From positions 44,981 to 108,980 of the forward strand of contig LNFF01000019.1 in the NCBI GenBank assembly GCA_001464585.1: DNA of 64,000 bases, read 5' to 3'. The notes below the pieces were generated by a model, which was not told the origin of the DNA, did no database searches, and worked only from the letters and a program-made list of their open reading frames with translations. This document shows positions 17,122-24,989 of the stretch, piece after piece; positions within the stretch are counted from its first letter, which is position 1, and the number at the start of each line of letters is the position of its first letter. Origin of the DNA: Gammaproteobacteria bacterium Ga0077554. GTDB taxonomy: Bacteria > Pseudomonadota > Gammaproteobacteria > Ga0077554 > Ga007554. The translations under genes were made by a program, and so were the position numbers.

Positions 17122-18014
17122 TATTGATCTCCCGCCACACAGGGATGTGCAAGTGTCGCGGGAGAGCGTAGCGAGGGGTCCAGGATGCCGGGAGCGACCA
17201 ATAGTTCAGCCAGCTCTGTGGAGCGGCGATGGGCAGCAAGTAGCGCCGCACAGAATAATTCCTCGGTATTCCCTTCCTGCAATACTTTAATCGCCTGTTC
17301 GGTGGTGCCGCCTGGCGAAGTGACGCGCATGCGTAGCGCGGCCGTGCTTTCACTGCTCTCCAGCGCTATTTTGGCGGCGCCGTAAGCGGTTTGCAGTGTT
17401 AACAGGTGGGCAGTCTCGGCAGGCAATCCCAAGTCAACTGCGGCCTTCTCAAGAGCTTCCATCACCAGAAAGAAGTACGCGGGGCCACTCCCCGACAGCG
17501 CCGTCACAATATCCATCTGTGCTTCATCGTCTACCCATACCGCCAAGCCTACTGCACGCATTATCGATTCTGCAAGGTTGTGCTGCAGCTTTGTAACCTG
17601 GGGATTGGCATATAACGCTGTGGCGCCACTGCCGACCATAGCCGGGGTATTGGGCATGGCGCGTACGATGGCATGATGCCCGCCTAACCACGCATTCAGG
17701 GTTGGCTCACGAATGCCTGCGGCAATGGATATGATCAGTGGTTTTTTTTTCTGTAGGGCCGGCGCTACATCTTCGGCAGCGATTTTGAGAATTTGTGGTT
17801 TCACAGCAAAAATCACTACGTCAGCATGTGCAATAGCCTCTTGATTCTCACCGGTAGTGTGAATTAAAAAAGCCTGCTGCAAAGCATCACGCTGGGCAGC
17901 ATGCGGATCAGAAACCCAGATATTACGCGCCTGATAACCGTCGGCAATTAAACCGCCGATCAGGCTGCGCGCCATGTTACCGCCGCCCACAAAAGCTATT
18001 TTATTGTTTTTCAT
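17121..18014 (-). CDS. proC: Pyrroline-5-carboxylate reductase
   Basis: A 297-residue enzyme for the last step of proline synthesis: reduces pyrroline-5-carboxylate with NAD(P)H. Rossmann motif IAFVGGGNMARSLIGGL at the N-terminus, VIFAVKPQ, SIAAGI, RAMPNTPAMVGSGATALY, and the dimer-domain ALSGSGPAYFFLVMEA and RMRVTSPGGTTEQAI are all present. SD AAGGG favours the ATG at 18014. Unusual: the last 25 or so residues (GILDPSLRSPATLAHPCVAGDQ) are encoded by a palindromic repeat (17131-17199), replacing or extending the normal C-terminus. Gene order yggS, proC, yggT is standard. Confidence 0.95.
   Translation of the reverse strand: MKNNKIAFVGGGNMARSLIGGLIADGYQARNIWVSDPHAAQRDALQQAFLIHTTGENQEAIAHADVVIFAVKPQILKIAAEDVAPALQKKKPLIISIAAGIREPTLNAWLGGHHAIVRAMPNTPAMVGSGATALYANPQVTKLQHNLAESIMRAVGLAVWVDDEAQMDIVTALSGSGPAYFFLVMEALEKAAVDLGLPAETAHLLTLQTAYGAAKIALESSESTAALRMRVTSPGGTTEQAIKVLQEGNTEELFCAALLAAHRRSTELAELLVAPGILDPSLRSPATLAHPCVAGDQ
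17131..17199. repeat. Palindromic repeat forming the 3' end of proC
   Basis: Contains CCGCCACACAGGGATGTG and AAGTGTCG-GGGAG, the same 33-base string as at the FAD oxidase stop with two differences, then ATGCCGGGAGCGACC, the right half of the hairpin unit found in waaA. It is read on the minus strand as the C-terminal tail of ProC. Confidence 0.75.
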
Positions 18015-18105
18015 AAGCACCCTTGTATTAGTCGCGTAATATAGTGGAAAAGGCGCCGTTATACCAGCATGTCATGGACAACGTAGCCCGATTCGGAGGC
18101 GCCGC

Positions 18106-18891
18106 TTACGTTCTCTCACCAAAAATCGCACTCCCGATGCGCACCAGCGTTGCGCCTTCGGCGATCGCGGCATCCATATCATTGGACATGCCCATGGAGA
18201 GTGTATCAAGACCAAAACCGTCCCGGTTCAACTGTTCAAAAGCTTCACGCGCCACGCTAAAGGCATGGCGCTGATCGGCAAAATCCCGCCTGGGCGCAGG
18301 AATCGCCATCAAACCGCGCAGCTTAATATGAGGCAGCGCGGCAACACTACTAGCCAATCTCTGCAAGGCCGCACGATCATGCACATCCACACCAGCCTTT
18401 TGCGCCTCACCGCCCACCTTGACTTGCAGACAGATATTCAGCGGCGGCAATGATGGGGAACGCTGCGCACTTAACCGCTGCGCAATAAGCTCACGATCTA
18501 TGCTGTGCACCCAGGCAAAATGCTGCGCGATCTGCCTGGTTTTATTGGATTGCAGCGGCCCGATGAAATGCCATTCTATGCCTTGGCCATGATCTATGCC
18601 GCCCTGGCTGTGCAATGCTTCAATCTTGGGCAACGCTTCCTGTAAATAACTTTCACCAAAAAGCATTTGCCCTTCTTCGTGCGCCGCGCGAATCGCCGAC
18701 ACTGGACAGGCCTTGCTCACTGCCAGCAATGCCACTTCGCCGGGCAGGATGCCCAAGTGCGGTGAGCGCAGGGATGCGCAAGAACCGCCACCCCACGCCC
18801 GGCCATAACGCTGCTCAGCCTGGGCGATGCGCTGCCTCACCGCCAACAGCCGCGCACGAATAGATTCTCTATCAGAACCTGGGGTATCCAT
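18106..18891 (-). CDS. yggS: YggS/PLPBP family pyridoxal-phosphate protein with inserted repeat peptide
   Basis: A 261-residue alanine-racemase-fold protein that binds PLP and keeps vitamin B6 and amino-acid pools in balance. PLP Lys is in LLAVSKACP (about residue 60); FGESYLQEALPKIEAL, WHFIGPLQSNKTRQI, GLMAIP and SMGMSNDMDAAIAEGATLVRIGSAIFG are family landmarks. Between helix 1 (AQAEQRYGR) and the first strand (EVALLAVSK), where relatives have only two to four residues, this one carries about 20 extra residues (AWGGGSCASL-RSPHLGILPG). That peptide is encoded by a palindromic repeat also present in waaA. The catalytic core is intact. Confidence 0.93.
   Translation of the reverse strand: MDTPGSDRESIRARLLAVRQRIAQAEQRYGRAWGGGSCASLRSPHLGILPGEVALLAVSKACPVSAIRAAHEEGQMLFGESYLQEALPKIEALHSQGGIDHGQGIEWHFIGPLQSNKTRQIAQHFAWVHSIDRELIAQRLSAQRSPSLPPLNICLQVKVGGEAQKAGVDVHDRAALQRLASSVAALPHIKLRGLMAIPAPRRDFADQRHAFSVAREAFEQLNRDGFGLDTLSMGMSNDMDAAIAEGATLVRIGSAIFGERT
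18738..18790. repeat. Palindromic repeat inserted in frame in yggS
   Basis: Read on the minus strand, it contains GGCGGTTCTTGCGCATCC, then CGCTCACCGCACTTGGGCAT and CCTGCCCGGCG. All three blocks recur in the same order, strand sense and reading frame in waaA. It folds as two small hairpins (GCGCA-tcc-TGCGC type and GGGCA-tcc-TGCCC). Confidence 0.85.
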
Positions 18892-19072
18892 TTTCCAGAC
18901 ACTCGTGTTTTACAGATTTTGTATTGTGTAGAGCCGTCCGGCTGAAGATAGCTATTTTACGCGAAATACTCATCTTTAATACTCGCACATCATTCAAAAA
19001 ATCACGCCCCCTGCCGCTAACGCTTAAACAGCACCTTAATATATTAAAAAGACATTCTTCACGGAGATTACA

Positions 19073-20110
19073 ATGGACGTTACTGAACTACTGGCCTTTA
19101 GCGTCAAAAACAAGGCTTCTGACTTGCACTTATCCGCCGATTTACCGCCCATGATCCGCGTCGACGGCGATATACGGCGTATTAATGTGCCCGCACTTGA
19201 TCATAAAGCAGTTCAAACCATGCTCTATGACATCATGAATGATCGGCAGCGCAAGGATTTTGAAGAATTTCTCGAAACCGATTTTTCCTTTGAAATTCCT
19301 GATCTGGCACGATTCCGCGTCAACGTATTCAATCATAATCGTGGCGCAGGCGGCGTGTTCCGTACCATTCCATCGACCATTTTATCGCTGGAAGATCTGG
19401 GCTGCCCAGCGATTTTCAAAGAAATCGCCAACACACCACGCGGCCTGGTGTTGGTTACCGGCCCGACCGGTTCGGGCAAGTCTACCACGCTGGCGGCGAT
19501 GATTGATTATAAAAACAATAATGAGTTTGGCCATATCCTGACGATTGAAGACCCCATCGAATTTGTGCATACCAGCAAAAAATGCCTGGTCAACCAACGC
19601 GAGGTACACCGGGACACCCGTGGCTTCAATGAATCTTTGCGTTCTGCATTGCGCGAAGATCCCGACGTTATTCTGGTCGGCGAAATGCGCGACCCTGAAA
19701 CCATTCGCCTGGCGCTGACGGCCGCCGAAACCGGTCATGTGGTGTTCGGCACTTTGCACACCAGCTCGGCCGCAAAAACCATTGACCGTATCATCGACGT
19801 ATTTCCTGCGGCGGAAAAAGAAATGGTACGTTCCATGTTGTCAGAATCCCTGCGCGCGGTAATCTCACAAGCCTTGATCAAGCGTGTCGGCGGTGGCCGT
19901 GTTGCTGCGCATGAAATCATGATCGGCACCCCGGCGATACGTAACCTGATCCGCGAAAACAAAGTACCGCAGATGTACTCAGCTATTCAAACCGGTCAAG
20001 CCATCGGCATGCAAACGCTCGATCAATGCCTGACAGAGTTAGTGAAGAAAGGCGTGATCAGCCGTGGCGATGCACGCGCACGCGCTGCCAATAAAGATGG
20101 ATTTAAATAA
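19073..20110 (+). CDS. pilT: Type IV pilus retraction ATPase PilT
   Basis: A 345-residue hexameric motor ATPase that drives pilus retraction (twitching motility, DNA uptake). N-terminal PAS-like domain (SDLHLSADLPPMIRVDGDI), Walker A GPTGSGKSTTLAAM (about residues 132-145), Asp box TIEDPIEFVH, Walker B DPDVILVGEMRDPETI, His box GHVVFGTLHT, and the AIRNLIRENKVPQMYS retraction motif, which distinguishes PilT from PilB. SD GGAG. Divergent from yggS, as in Pseudomonas-like genomes. Confidence 0.96.
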   Translation: MDVTELLAFSVKNKASDLHLSADLPPMIRVDGDIRRINVPALDHKAVQTMLYDIMNDRQRKDFEEFLETDFSFEIPDLARFRVNVFNHNRGAGGVFRTIPSTILSLEDLGCPAIFKEIANTPRGLVLVTGPTGSGKSTTLAAMIDYKNNNEFGHILTIEDPIEFVHTSKKCLVNQREVHRDTRGFNESLRSALREDPDVILVGEMRDPETIRLALTAAETGHVVFGTLHTSSAAKTIDRIIDVFPAAEKEMVRSMLSESLRAVISQALIKRVGGGRVAAHEIMIGTPAIRNLIRENKVPQMYSAIQTGQAIGMQTLDQCLTELVKKGVISRGDARARAANKDGFK

Positions 20111-20129
20111 CGGTTAAACGAGGCCTCTA

Positions 20130-20171
20130 GCATCTTTGTTGCTGAAGGAGACTATTCAGCAACAAAGATGC
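20130..20171. terminator. Convergent stem-loop between pilT and the ABC ATPase gene
   Basis: A perfect 17-bp stem (20130-20146 with 20155-20171) and 8-base loop lie 20 bases after the pilT stop. The arm nearer the ATPase gene encodes its last codons (FVAE), and the loop contains its stop. Shape suits a bidirectional terminator, though no long T-run follows. Confidence 0.6.
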
Positions 20172-20925
20172 GTCGTCCCTGCGCTTCAATGCAATGCACA
20201 GGATGTTTATAGAGTTTTTCAAGATTCTCCTGCGTCAACATTTCATCGGTTGTTCCACACAAAATATTTTCATCACCGACCAGCAACACAACGTGGTCAC
20301 AATAGCGCATCACCATATTTACATCATGCAACACCATCAGCAGTGCTTTGCGGGCCTGACGGACGTGCTGCACCAGTAAATTCATTACCATGATCTGATG
20401 ATGCAAATCCAGGTGGTTGGCAGGTTCATCCAGCAAAAATAATTGTGGGTCCTGCGTCAACAATGCCGCTATCGCCAATCGCTGTCGTTCACCGCCGGAG
20501 AGCGTCTCTACCTGGCGTGACGCCATGTCCAGCAACGCCATTTGCGCAAGTGCTTGATGTGCATGCCTGCGGTCTTCTTCACCCTCCCAGCGCCAGGTGG
20601 TCAGATAGGGATGACGTCCGATTAATACCGTTTCTTGAACCGTGCTGGGAAAAGGATCCTGGCTATGCTGGAAAAGCACGCCCATGCATTGGGCGATGTG
20701 ACGGCGCGACATTGTGCTGAGCAACTTAGTTTCTAAATAAATGGTGCCGGCCTGTGGCGCACGCAAACCCGCCAGCGTATGTAACAATGTGGTTTTTCCT
20801 GCACCATTCGGCCCCAACACGCCCCAGCATTCGCCGCGTTTGATGACAAAATTCCAGTCGCGGCACACCGTCTTTCCGGCAACAGTAACCGTCAGGTTTT
20901 TAGCTTCCAAAAAAACCGAGGTCAT
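20152..20925 (-). CDS. ABC transporter ATP-binding protein, FecE/BtuD type
   Basis: A 257-residue ATPase of an iron-siderophore, heme or cobalamin importer. Walker A GPNGAGKTTLLHTLAG (about 38-53), Q-loop VLFQHS, signature LSGGERQR (about 142), Walker B LFLLDEPANHLD, switch His in VLHDVNM. Its start overlaps the permease stop by one base, so they are one unit. Substrate cannot be fixed: no binding-protein or TonB receptor gene is nearby. Confidence 0.9.
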   Translation of the reverse strand: MTSVFLEAKNLTVTVAGKTVCRDWNFVIKRGECWGVLGPNGAGKTTLLHTLAGLRAPQAGTIYLETKLLSTMSRRHIAQCMGVLFQHSQDPFPSTVQETVLIGRHPYLTTWRWEGEEDRRHAHQALAQMALLDMASRQVETLSGGERQRLAIAALLTQDPQLFLLDEPANHLDLHHQIMVMNLLVQHVRQARKALLMVLHDVNMVMRYCDHVVLLVGDENILCGTTDEMLTQENLEKLYKHPVHCIEAQGRRIFVAE

Positions 20926-21893
20926 CAGCGGTGCCCGCGTTGTAACAAATAAAGAAACACGGGCACGCCAAGCAGCGCGGTAATCACGCCCACCGGTAAT
21001 TGCTGCGGCGCGACCACGGTACGCGCCAAGGTGTCAGCCACCGTAAGCAAACTTCCGCCTAACAGCACGGCGGCTGGCAATAGTATCCGCTGGTCATTGC
21101 CAATCACCAGGCGCAACAGGTGCGGCACGATCAAGCCAACAAAACCAATGCTGCCTGCCAATGTCACCGCAACTGCCGTGAGCAGCGAAGCAAGCACATA
21201 GACTTGCAGGCGCAGGGGTTGCACCGCCACACCCAACGCACTCGCCTGTAATTCACCACGCGACAGGGCGTTAAGCTGATGCGCCAAAGGCAGGCACAGG
21301 ATTATTCCCAGCAACAGGATTATCCATGCGGTGCCGGGATTCTGCGCATGACTCAAATCACCCATCAACCAGAACAACATGCCACGCAAATGAGTGTCAG
21401 GGCTTATGGCGAGAATAAAACTGATCACGGCACCCCACCCCGCAGCGATCACGACGCCTGTCAACAACAAACGTGTTGATGTCCAACTGCCGTGGCCGCG
21501 CGCCAGGGTGAACACCAGTATCATGGATAATAACGCCCCGCCAAATGCACTGCCCGTGAACCATACACCGCTCGCGCCAATGAGCATGGAAGACAATGCG
21601 CCGACGGCGGCGCCACCGGAAATACCCAAGATATACGGATCGGCCAAGGGATTGCGCAGCAATACCTGCATCAGCGCGCCCGCCAATGCCAGCATACCAC
21701 CGGTAGCAAACGCGGCCATCGCGCGCGGCAGGCGTAGATCAACCACCAGGTTACGGTACAAGCCCGGCTCCCCCTGCAACACCGCCCCTAAATCCTGCCA
21801 ATGAAGCGTGATGCTACCCAACGCTAATGCAGACAGCAGGCTGATTCCAGATAACAGCAATAAACCAATTAGCGCTACGCGAGGAGTCATCAC
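20925..21893 (-). CDS. FecCD/BtuC family ABC transporter permease
   Basis: A 322-residue permease with about 9-10 transmembrane helices: LRLPRAMAAFATGGMLALAGALMQVLLRNPLADPYILGISGGAAVGA is the family core (residues 50-100), later GFVGLIVPHLLRLVIGNDQR (coupling region) and ADTLARTV...LPVGVITALLGVPVFLYLL at the C-terminus. Forms the channel for the ATPase encoded next. Its first codon overlaps the end of the HAD phosphatase gene by four bases (ATGA), giving a three-gene operon. Confidence 0.92.
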   Translation of the reverse strand: MMTPRVALIGLLLLSGISLLSALALGSITLHWQDLGAVLQGEPGLYRNLVVDLRLPRAMAAFATGGMLALAGALMQVLLRNPLADPYILGISGGAAVGALSSMLIGASGVWFTGSAFGGALLSMILVFTLARGHGSWTSTRLLLTGVVIAAGWGAVISFILAISPDTHLRGMLFWLMGDLSHAQNPGTAWIILLLGIILCLPLAHQLNALSRGELQASALGVAVQPLRLQVYVLASLLTAVAVTLAGSIGFVGLIVPHLLRLVIGNDQRILLPAAVLLGGSLLTVADTLARTVVAPQQLPVGVITALLGVPVFLYLLQRGHR

Positions 21894-22543
21894 CGCAGGC
21901 TGATGATCGGCCAGCCCCGCATGCGGGCATGACCGGCCAGCGTGTCATCAGGGTCTACCGCAATGGGGTGCGTTACCATTTCCAGCAAGGGCAAATCATT
22001 GAGCGAATCACTGTAAAACCAGCTTGACGCCAGGTTCATGCCGGTGGCTTTCAGCCATAGCTTAAGGTTTTCCACCTTACCTTCGCGGAAACACGGCGTG
22101 CCACTGACATTGCCCGTATAACGACCCTGCTTTACTTCCGGCTCAGTGGCAAGCAGATGTTCCACGCCCAGCATCGCAGCGATGGGTTCAGTTACAAAGC
22201 GGTTGGTGGCGGTGATAATCAACAGGGTATGGCCTTGATCACGGTGCTGCTGCAACAAGGCACGCGCGGCTGGCAACATGATGGCGTCAATTTTTTCCTG
22301 GATAAAATTTTTGCGCCATTCATGCAAGGTAGCCATGTCATGTTGTGACAGCGGCTGCAACGAAAAGCGCAGAAATTCATAAATATCCAGCGTGCCTACT
22401 TTATATTCCTCGTAGAAGCGCCGATTTTCACGCTCATAATACTCACCATCCACCAAACCCTGCTCAATTAAATAACGCCCCCACAGATAATCACTGTCAC
22501 CGCCCAGCAGGGTATTATCCAGATCAAAAATTGCAAGATTCAA
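21890..22543 (-). CDS. HAD-IB family phosphatase
   Basis: A HAD hydrolase of about 217 residues of the SerB/HAD-IB type. Motif I FDLDNTLLGGDSD right at the N-terminus, motif II IITATN, KVENLKLWL (motif III Lys region), motif IV SDSLNDLPLLEMV. Small phosphomonoester substrate not known; related proteins act on phosphoserine-like or histidinol-phosphate-like compounds. The start is probably TTG at 22543, just before motif I with SD GGAGTGG; a GTG nine codons upstream (22570) is possible. First gene of the operon with the ABC permease and ATPase. Confidence 0.82.
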   Translation of the reverse strand: MNLAIFDLDNTLLGGDSDYLWGRYLIEQGLVDGEYYERENRRFYEEYKVGTLDIYEFLRFSLQPLSQHDMATLHEWRKNFIQEKIDAIMLPAARALLQQHRDQGHTLLIITATNRFVTEPIAAMLGVEHLLATEPEVKQGRYTGNVSGTPCFREGKVENLKLWLKATGMNLASSWFYSDSLNDLPLLEMVTHPIAVDPDDTLAGHARMRGWPIISLR

Positions 22544-22660
22544 AACACCACTCCAAAAATAAAAAATCACTCATCATTACACGGACTTTTCATACTGCGA
22601 AAAATCCAGTAGAGTATTTCACACAGGCATTTACCAAACACACGAAAGGAGCTCGTCGCT

Positions 22661-23697
22661 ATGCGCACCACCATCTCACGTTTTTTGCTGGCATTTTCAT
22701 TACTGATACCCGCCAGCGCCTTTGCACAACCCTATAGCGCATTATATATCTTTGGCGATAGCCTGTCTGACTCCGGCAACATCGCAGCCCTCACCCGTGG
22801 CGCCCTGCCCGGCCCCAATACTGCCTATACACAGGGTCGCTTCACCAACGAATTCAATTATGTAGATGGCCTTGCAGCGCAACTTGGCCTGAGCGCAACC
22901 CCTTCGTTGCTGGGAGGCACCACAACGCCTTTGGCGGAGCCAGGACCGACAACCACCCCGACCTTGGCTCCACCTTTGGGATACTGGGACAAGTCAGCAC
23001 TTTTATTGGACAGCCGGGCAGTGCCGATGCCAACGCCCTGTACGTAGTCTTGGGTGGCGCCAACAACGTGCGGGATGCGATTGTCACTTTCGACCCCACC
23101 AACCCCGCAACAGCCACCACCATCGTCAATAACGCCGCCAACGACATCACTCTTGCCATTAACGCACTTTATAACGAAGGTGCGCGCCACTTTCTGGTGG
23201 GCAACAGCCCTAACCTGGCACGGGTTCCAGCGGTCAACGGGCTGAACAATCCCCTGCTATCTGGCTTGGCAACTTCCCTTTCGGTATTGTTCAACACCAC
23301 CCTCAGCAATAATCTGGATAGCCTGATGATTGCCGATCTTGGTATCGACATCCGCCAACTGGATATTTTTGCGATTCTTGAAGACGTGATAATCAATAGT
23401 GCTACTTATGGTTTCACTAACTCCACAGGCCAATGCTACACTGGCGACGATCAAAGCTATACCACCCGCCCCAGGACTGCCGAAGAGCTTACCTGTTCAG
23501 ATCCGAACAGTTATGTATTCTGGGATTATATTCACCCCACCTCCGCCACACACAGCATACTTGCCACGCGCGCTTTTGCAGCCGTGCCGGAGCCTGCCAC
23601 GCTGGCATTGTTACTGGCAGGTTGCATGGCTTTGCTGGCACGTAAAAAACTCTATAAGAACCGCAGCACGCCGCCCCCTATCGCAATGCTCAATTAA
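22661..23697 (+). pseudogene. GDSL-family esterase with PEP-CTERM anchor, frameshifted
   Basis: A secreted SGNH/GDSL hydrolase broken by one missing base. The first part (22661 to about 22918) has a signal peptide (ending SAFA) and FGDSLSDSGN with the catalytic Ser. At about 22916-22925 (GGCACCACAACGCC) the family sequence AFGGARTD continues in another frame and runs through LYVVLGGANN (block III), FWDYIHPTSATH (catalytic Asp and His) to a PEP-CTERM sorting tag (VPEPATLALLLAG...ARKK). Adding one base there restores about 345 residues. The tag implies exosortase-dependent sorting. Real inactivation or a sequencing error cannot be told apart. Confidence 0.8.
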
Positions 23698-23759
23698 GCA
23701 TACTTGCGTCCCTGATTCGGAGTAAAATTCAGCTACACTCACATTGTGAAGCCCTGCTC

Positions 23760-24881
23760 ATGTCGCACGCATCCCCCAATGCAATGAAGTCCTACATCGG
23801 ACGTATCGCCACCGGCCCCGAACTCAGCAAAGATCTGAGCCTTGAAGAAGCGCGTGACGGCATGCAGTTGATCCTGGAGGAGCGCGTTGATCCGGTGCAG
23901 GCGGCCATTTTTCTGATTGCGCTGCGTATGAAGCGCGAAACCGATGATGAAAACCGTGGCGTGCTGGAGGCACTGCGTGCTGCAACGCACGCCGCCGTAG
24001 CCGACGTGGATGATCTGTTTGACATCGCGGATCCCTATAACGGCTTTGAGCGTCACCTGCCGCCCTCACCTTTTTTACCGGCGGTGCTGGCCGCGTGCGG
24101 CATGCCCGCCGTGTCGCACGGTCTGGCCGCTGTTGGGCCAAAATACGGTGTAACGCATCGACAAATTCTCGCCGCTGCAGGCGCGCCAGTGGACTTAACC
24201 CCCACTCAGGCGGCCGCACGCATCGCAGACCCGGCGATTGGCTGGGCCTATGTTGACCAAAGCGCGTCCTGCCCCGCACTGCACCGGCTGGTACCCCTGC
24301 GCGAACTGATGGTAAAACGTCCGTGCCTGTCCACCCTCGAAAAAATCACTGGCCCGGTGCGCGCACGCGGCCAGACGCACCTGGTGATTGGCTATGTGCA
24401 CAAAGCCTATCAACCCCTGCTTGCCACACTGGCGCGTCACGCCGGGTATGCGTCAGCAATGGTGATACGCGGCATCGAAGGCGGCACCACTCCGGCCTTG
24501 CGCAGCGCCACGTTATGCTCGGGATACCATGTCGACGGTACAGAATTCTCGGTCACACTGGAACCGGGCGTGGTGGGCGTCGCGTCAGATCAACGTACCG
24601 TACCCGTCCCTGCCGAGCTTGCGCAAAAAATCAAACTCTCGACACCCGACGCCCTCAAGGAACTGGCCTATACCGCCGCCAACGCGGGGGTTGCCGCGTT
24701 ACAAGGTGCCGGATCTGCTTCACCGCAAAGCACACCAAAGGGATTAACCTATGATAGCCTCGCGTATGCCGCTGCCACCATTCTGTGGAACCGTGGGCGA
24801 TTTGCTACACTACCAGATGCCGCCACCCACGTCCGCGCTGTGCTCGATTCCGGTGAAGCGCTGACGCGGTTTCGCGCCTGA
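23760..24881 (+). CDS. TrpD2/YbiB-like protein (anthranilate phosphoribosyltransferase family)
   Basis: A 373-residue protein of the glycosyltransferase family 3 fold. N-terminal helical domain (DLSLEEARDGMQLILEERVDPVQAAIFLIALRMK) and a C-terminal domain that lacks the TrpD GTGGD phosphoribosyl-diphosphate loop: the equivalent region reads DPYNGFERHLPPSPFLPAVLAACG. GPKYGVTHRQIL and IRGIEGGTTPAL are typical of TrpD2/YbiB, which in E. coli binds nucleic acid rather than making tryptophan. Catalysis as in TrpD is therefore doubtful. Confidence 0.82.
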   Translation: MSHASPNAMKSYIGRIATGPELSKDLSLEEARDGMQLILEERVDPVQAAIFLIALRMKRETDDENRGVLEALRAATHAAVADVDDLFDIADPYNGFERHLPPSPFLPAVLAACGMPAVSHGLAAVGPKYGVTHRQILAAAGAPVDLTPTQAAARIADPAIGWAYVDQSASCPALHRLVPLRELMVKRPCLSTLEKITGPVRARGQTHLVIGYVHKAYQPLLATLARHAGYASAMVIRGIEGGTTPALRSATLCSGYHVDGTEFSVTLEPGVVGVASDQRTVPVPAELAQKIKLSTPDALKELAYTAANAGVAALQGAGSASPQSTPKGLTYDSLAYAAATILWNRGRFATLPDAATHVRAVLDSGEALTRFRA

Positions 24882-24900
24882 AACAGGCAAAGCCAAAATA

Positions 24901-24940
24901 TATAAGGGGGTCTGCCATTTCAATGGCAGACCCCCTTATA
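24901..24940. terminator. Strong bidirectional terminator
   Basis: A perfect 18-bp stem (24901-24918 with 24923-24940; core AAGGGGGTCTGCCAT) with a 4-base loop lies between the convergent TrpD2-like and porin genes. It starts 20 bases after the plus-strand stop and is followed by an A/T-rich tract. Confidence 0.85.
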
Positions 24941-24948
24941 AAAATAAT

Positions 24949-24982
24949 GAACCGGACTTCGGCAAAAGCACCGAAGCCCGGT
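24949..24982 (-). terminator. Second stem-loop, for the OmpA porin gene
   Basis: AACCGG-a-CTTCGG pairs with CCGAAG-c-CCGGTT across an 8-base loop, 8 bases beyond the porin stop. One internal mismatch. With the neighbouring stem it makes a double terminator between convergent genes. Confidence 0.65.
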
Positions 24983-24989
24983 TCTGCCG

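Noticed and set aside
23760..24881. Anthranilate phosphoribosyltransferase TrpD proper
   Set aside because: The PRPP-binding GTGGD loop is absent and no trp genes are nearby; TrpD2/YbiB fits better.
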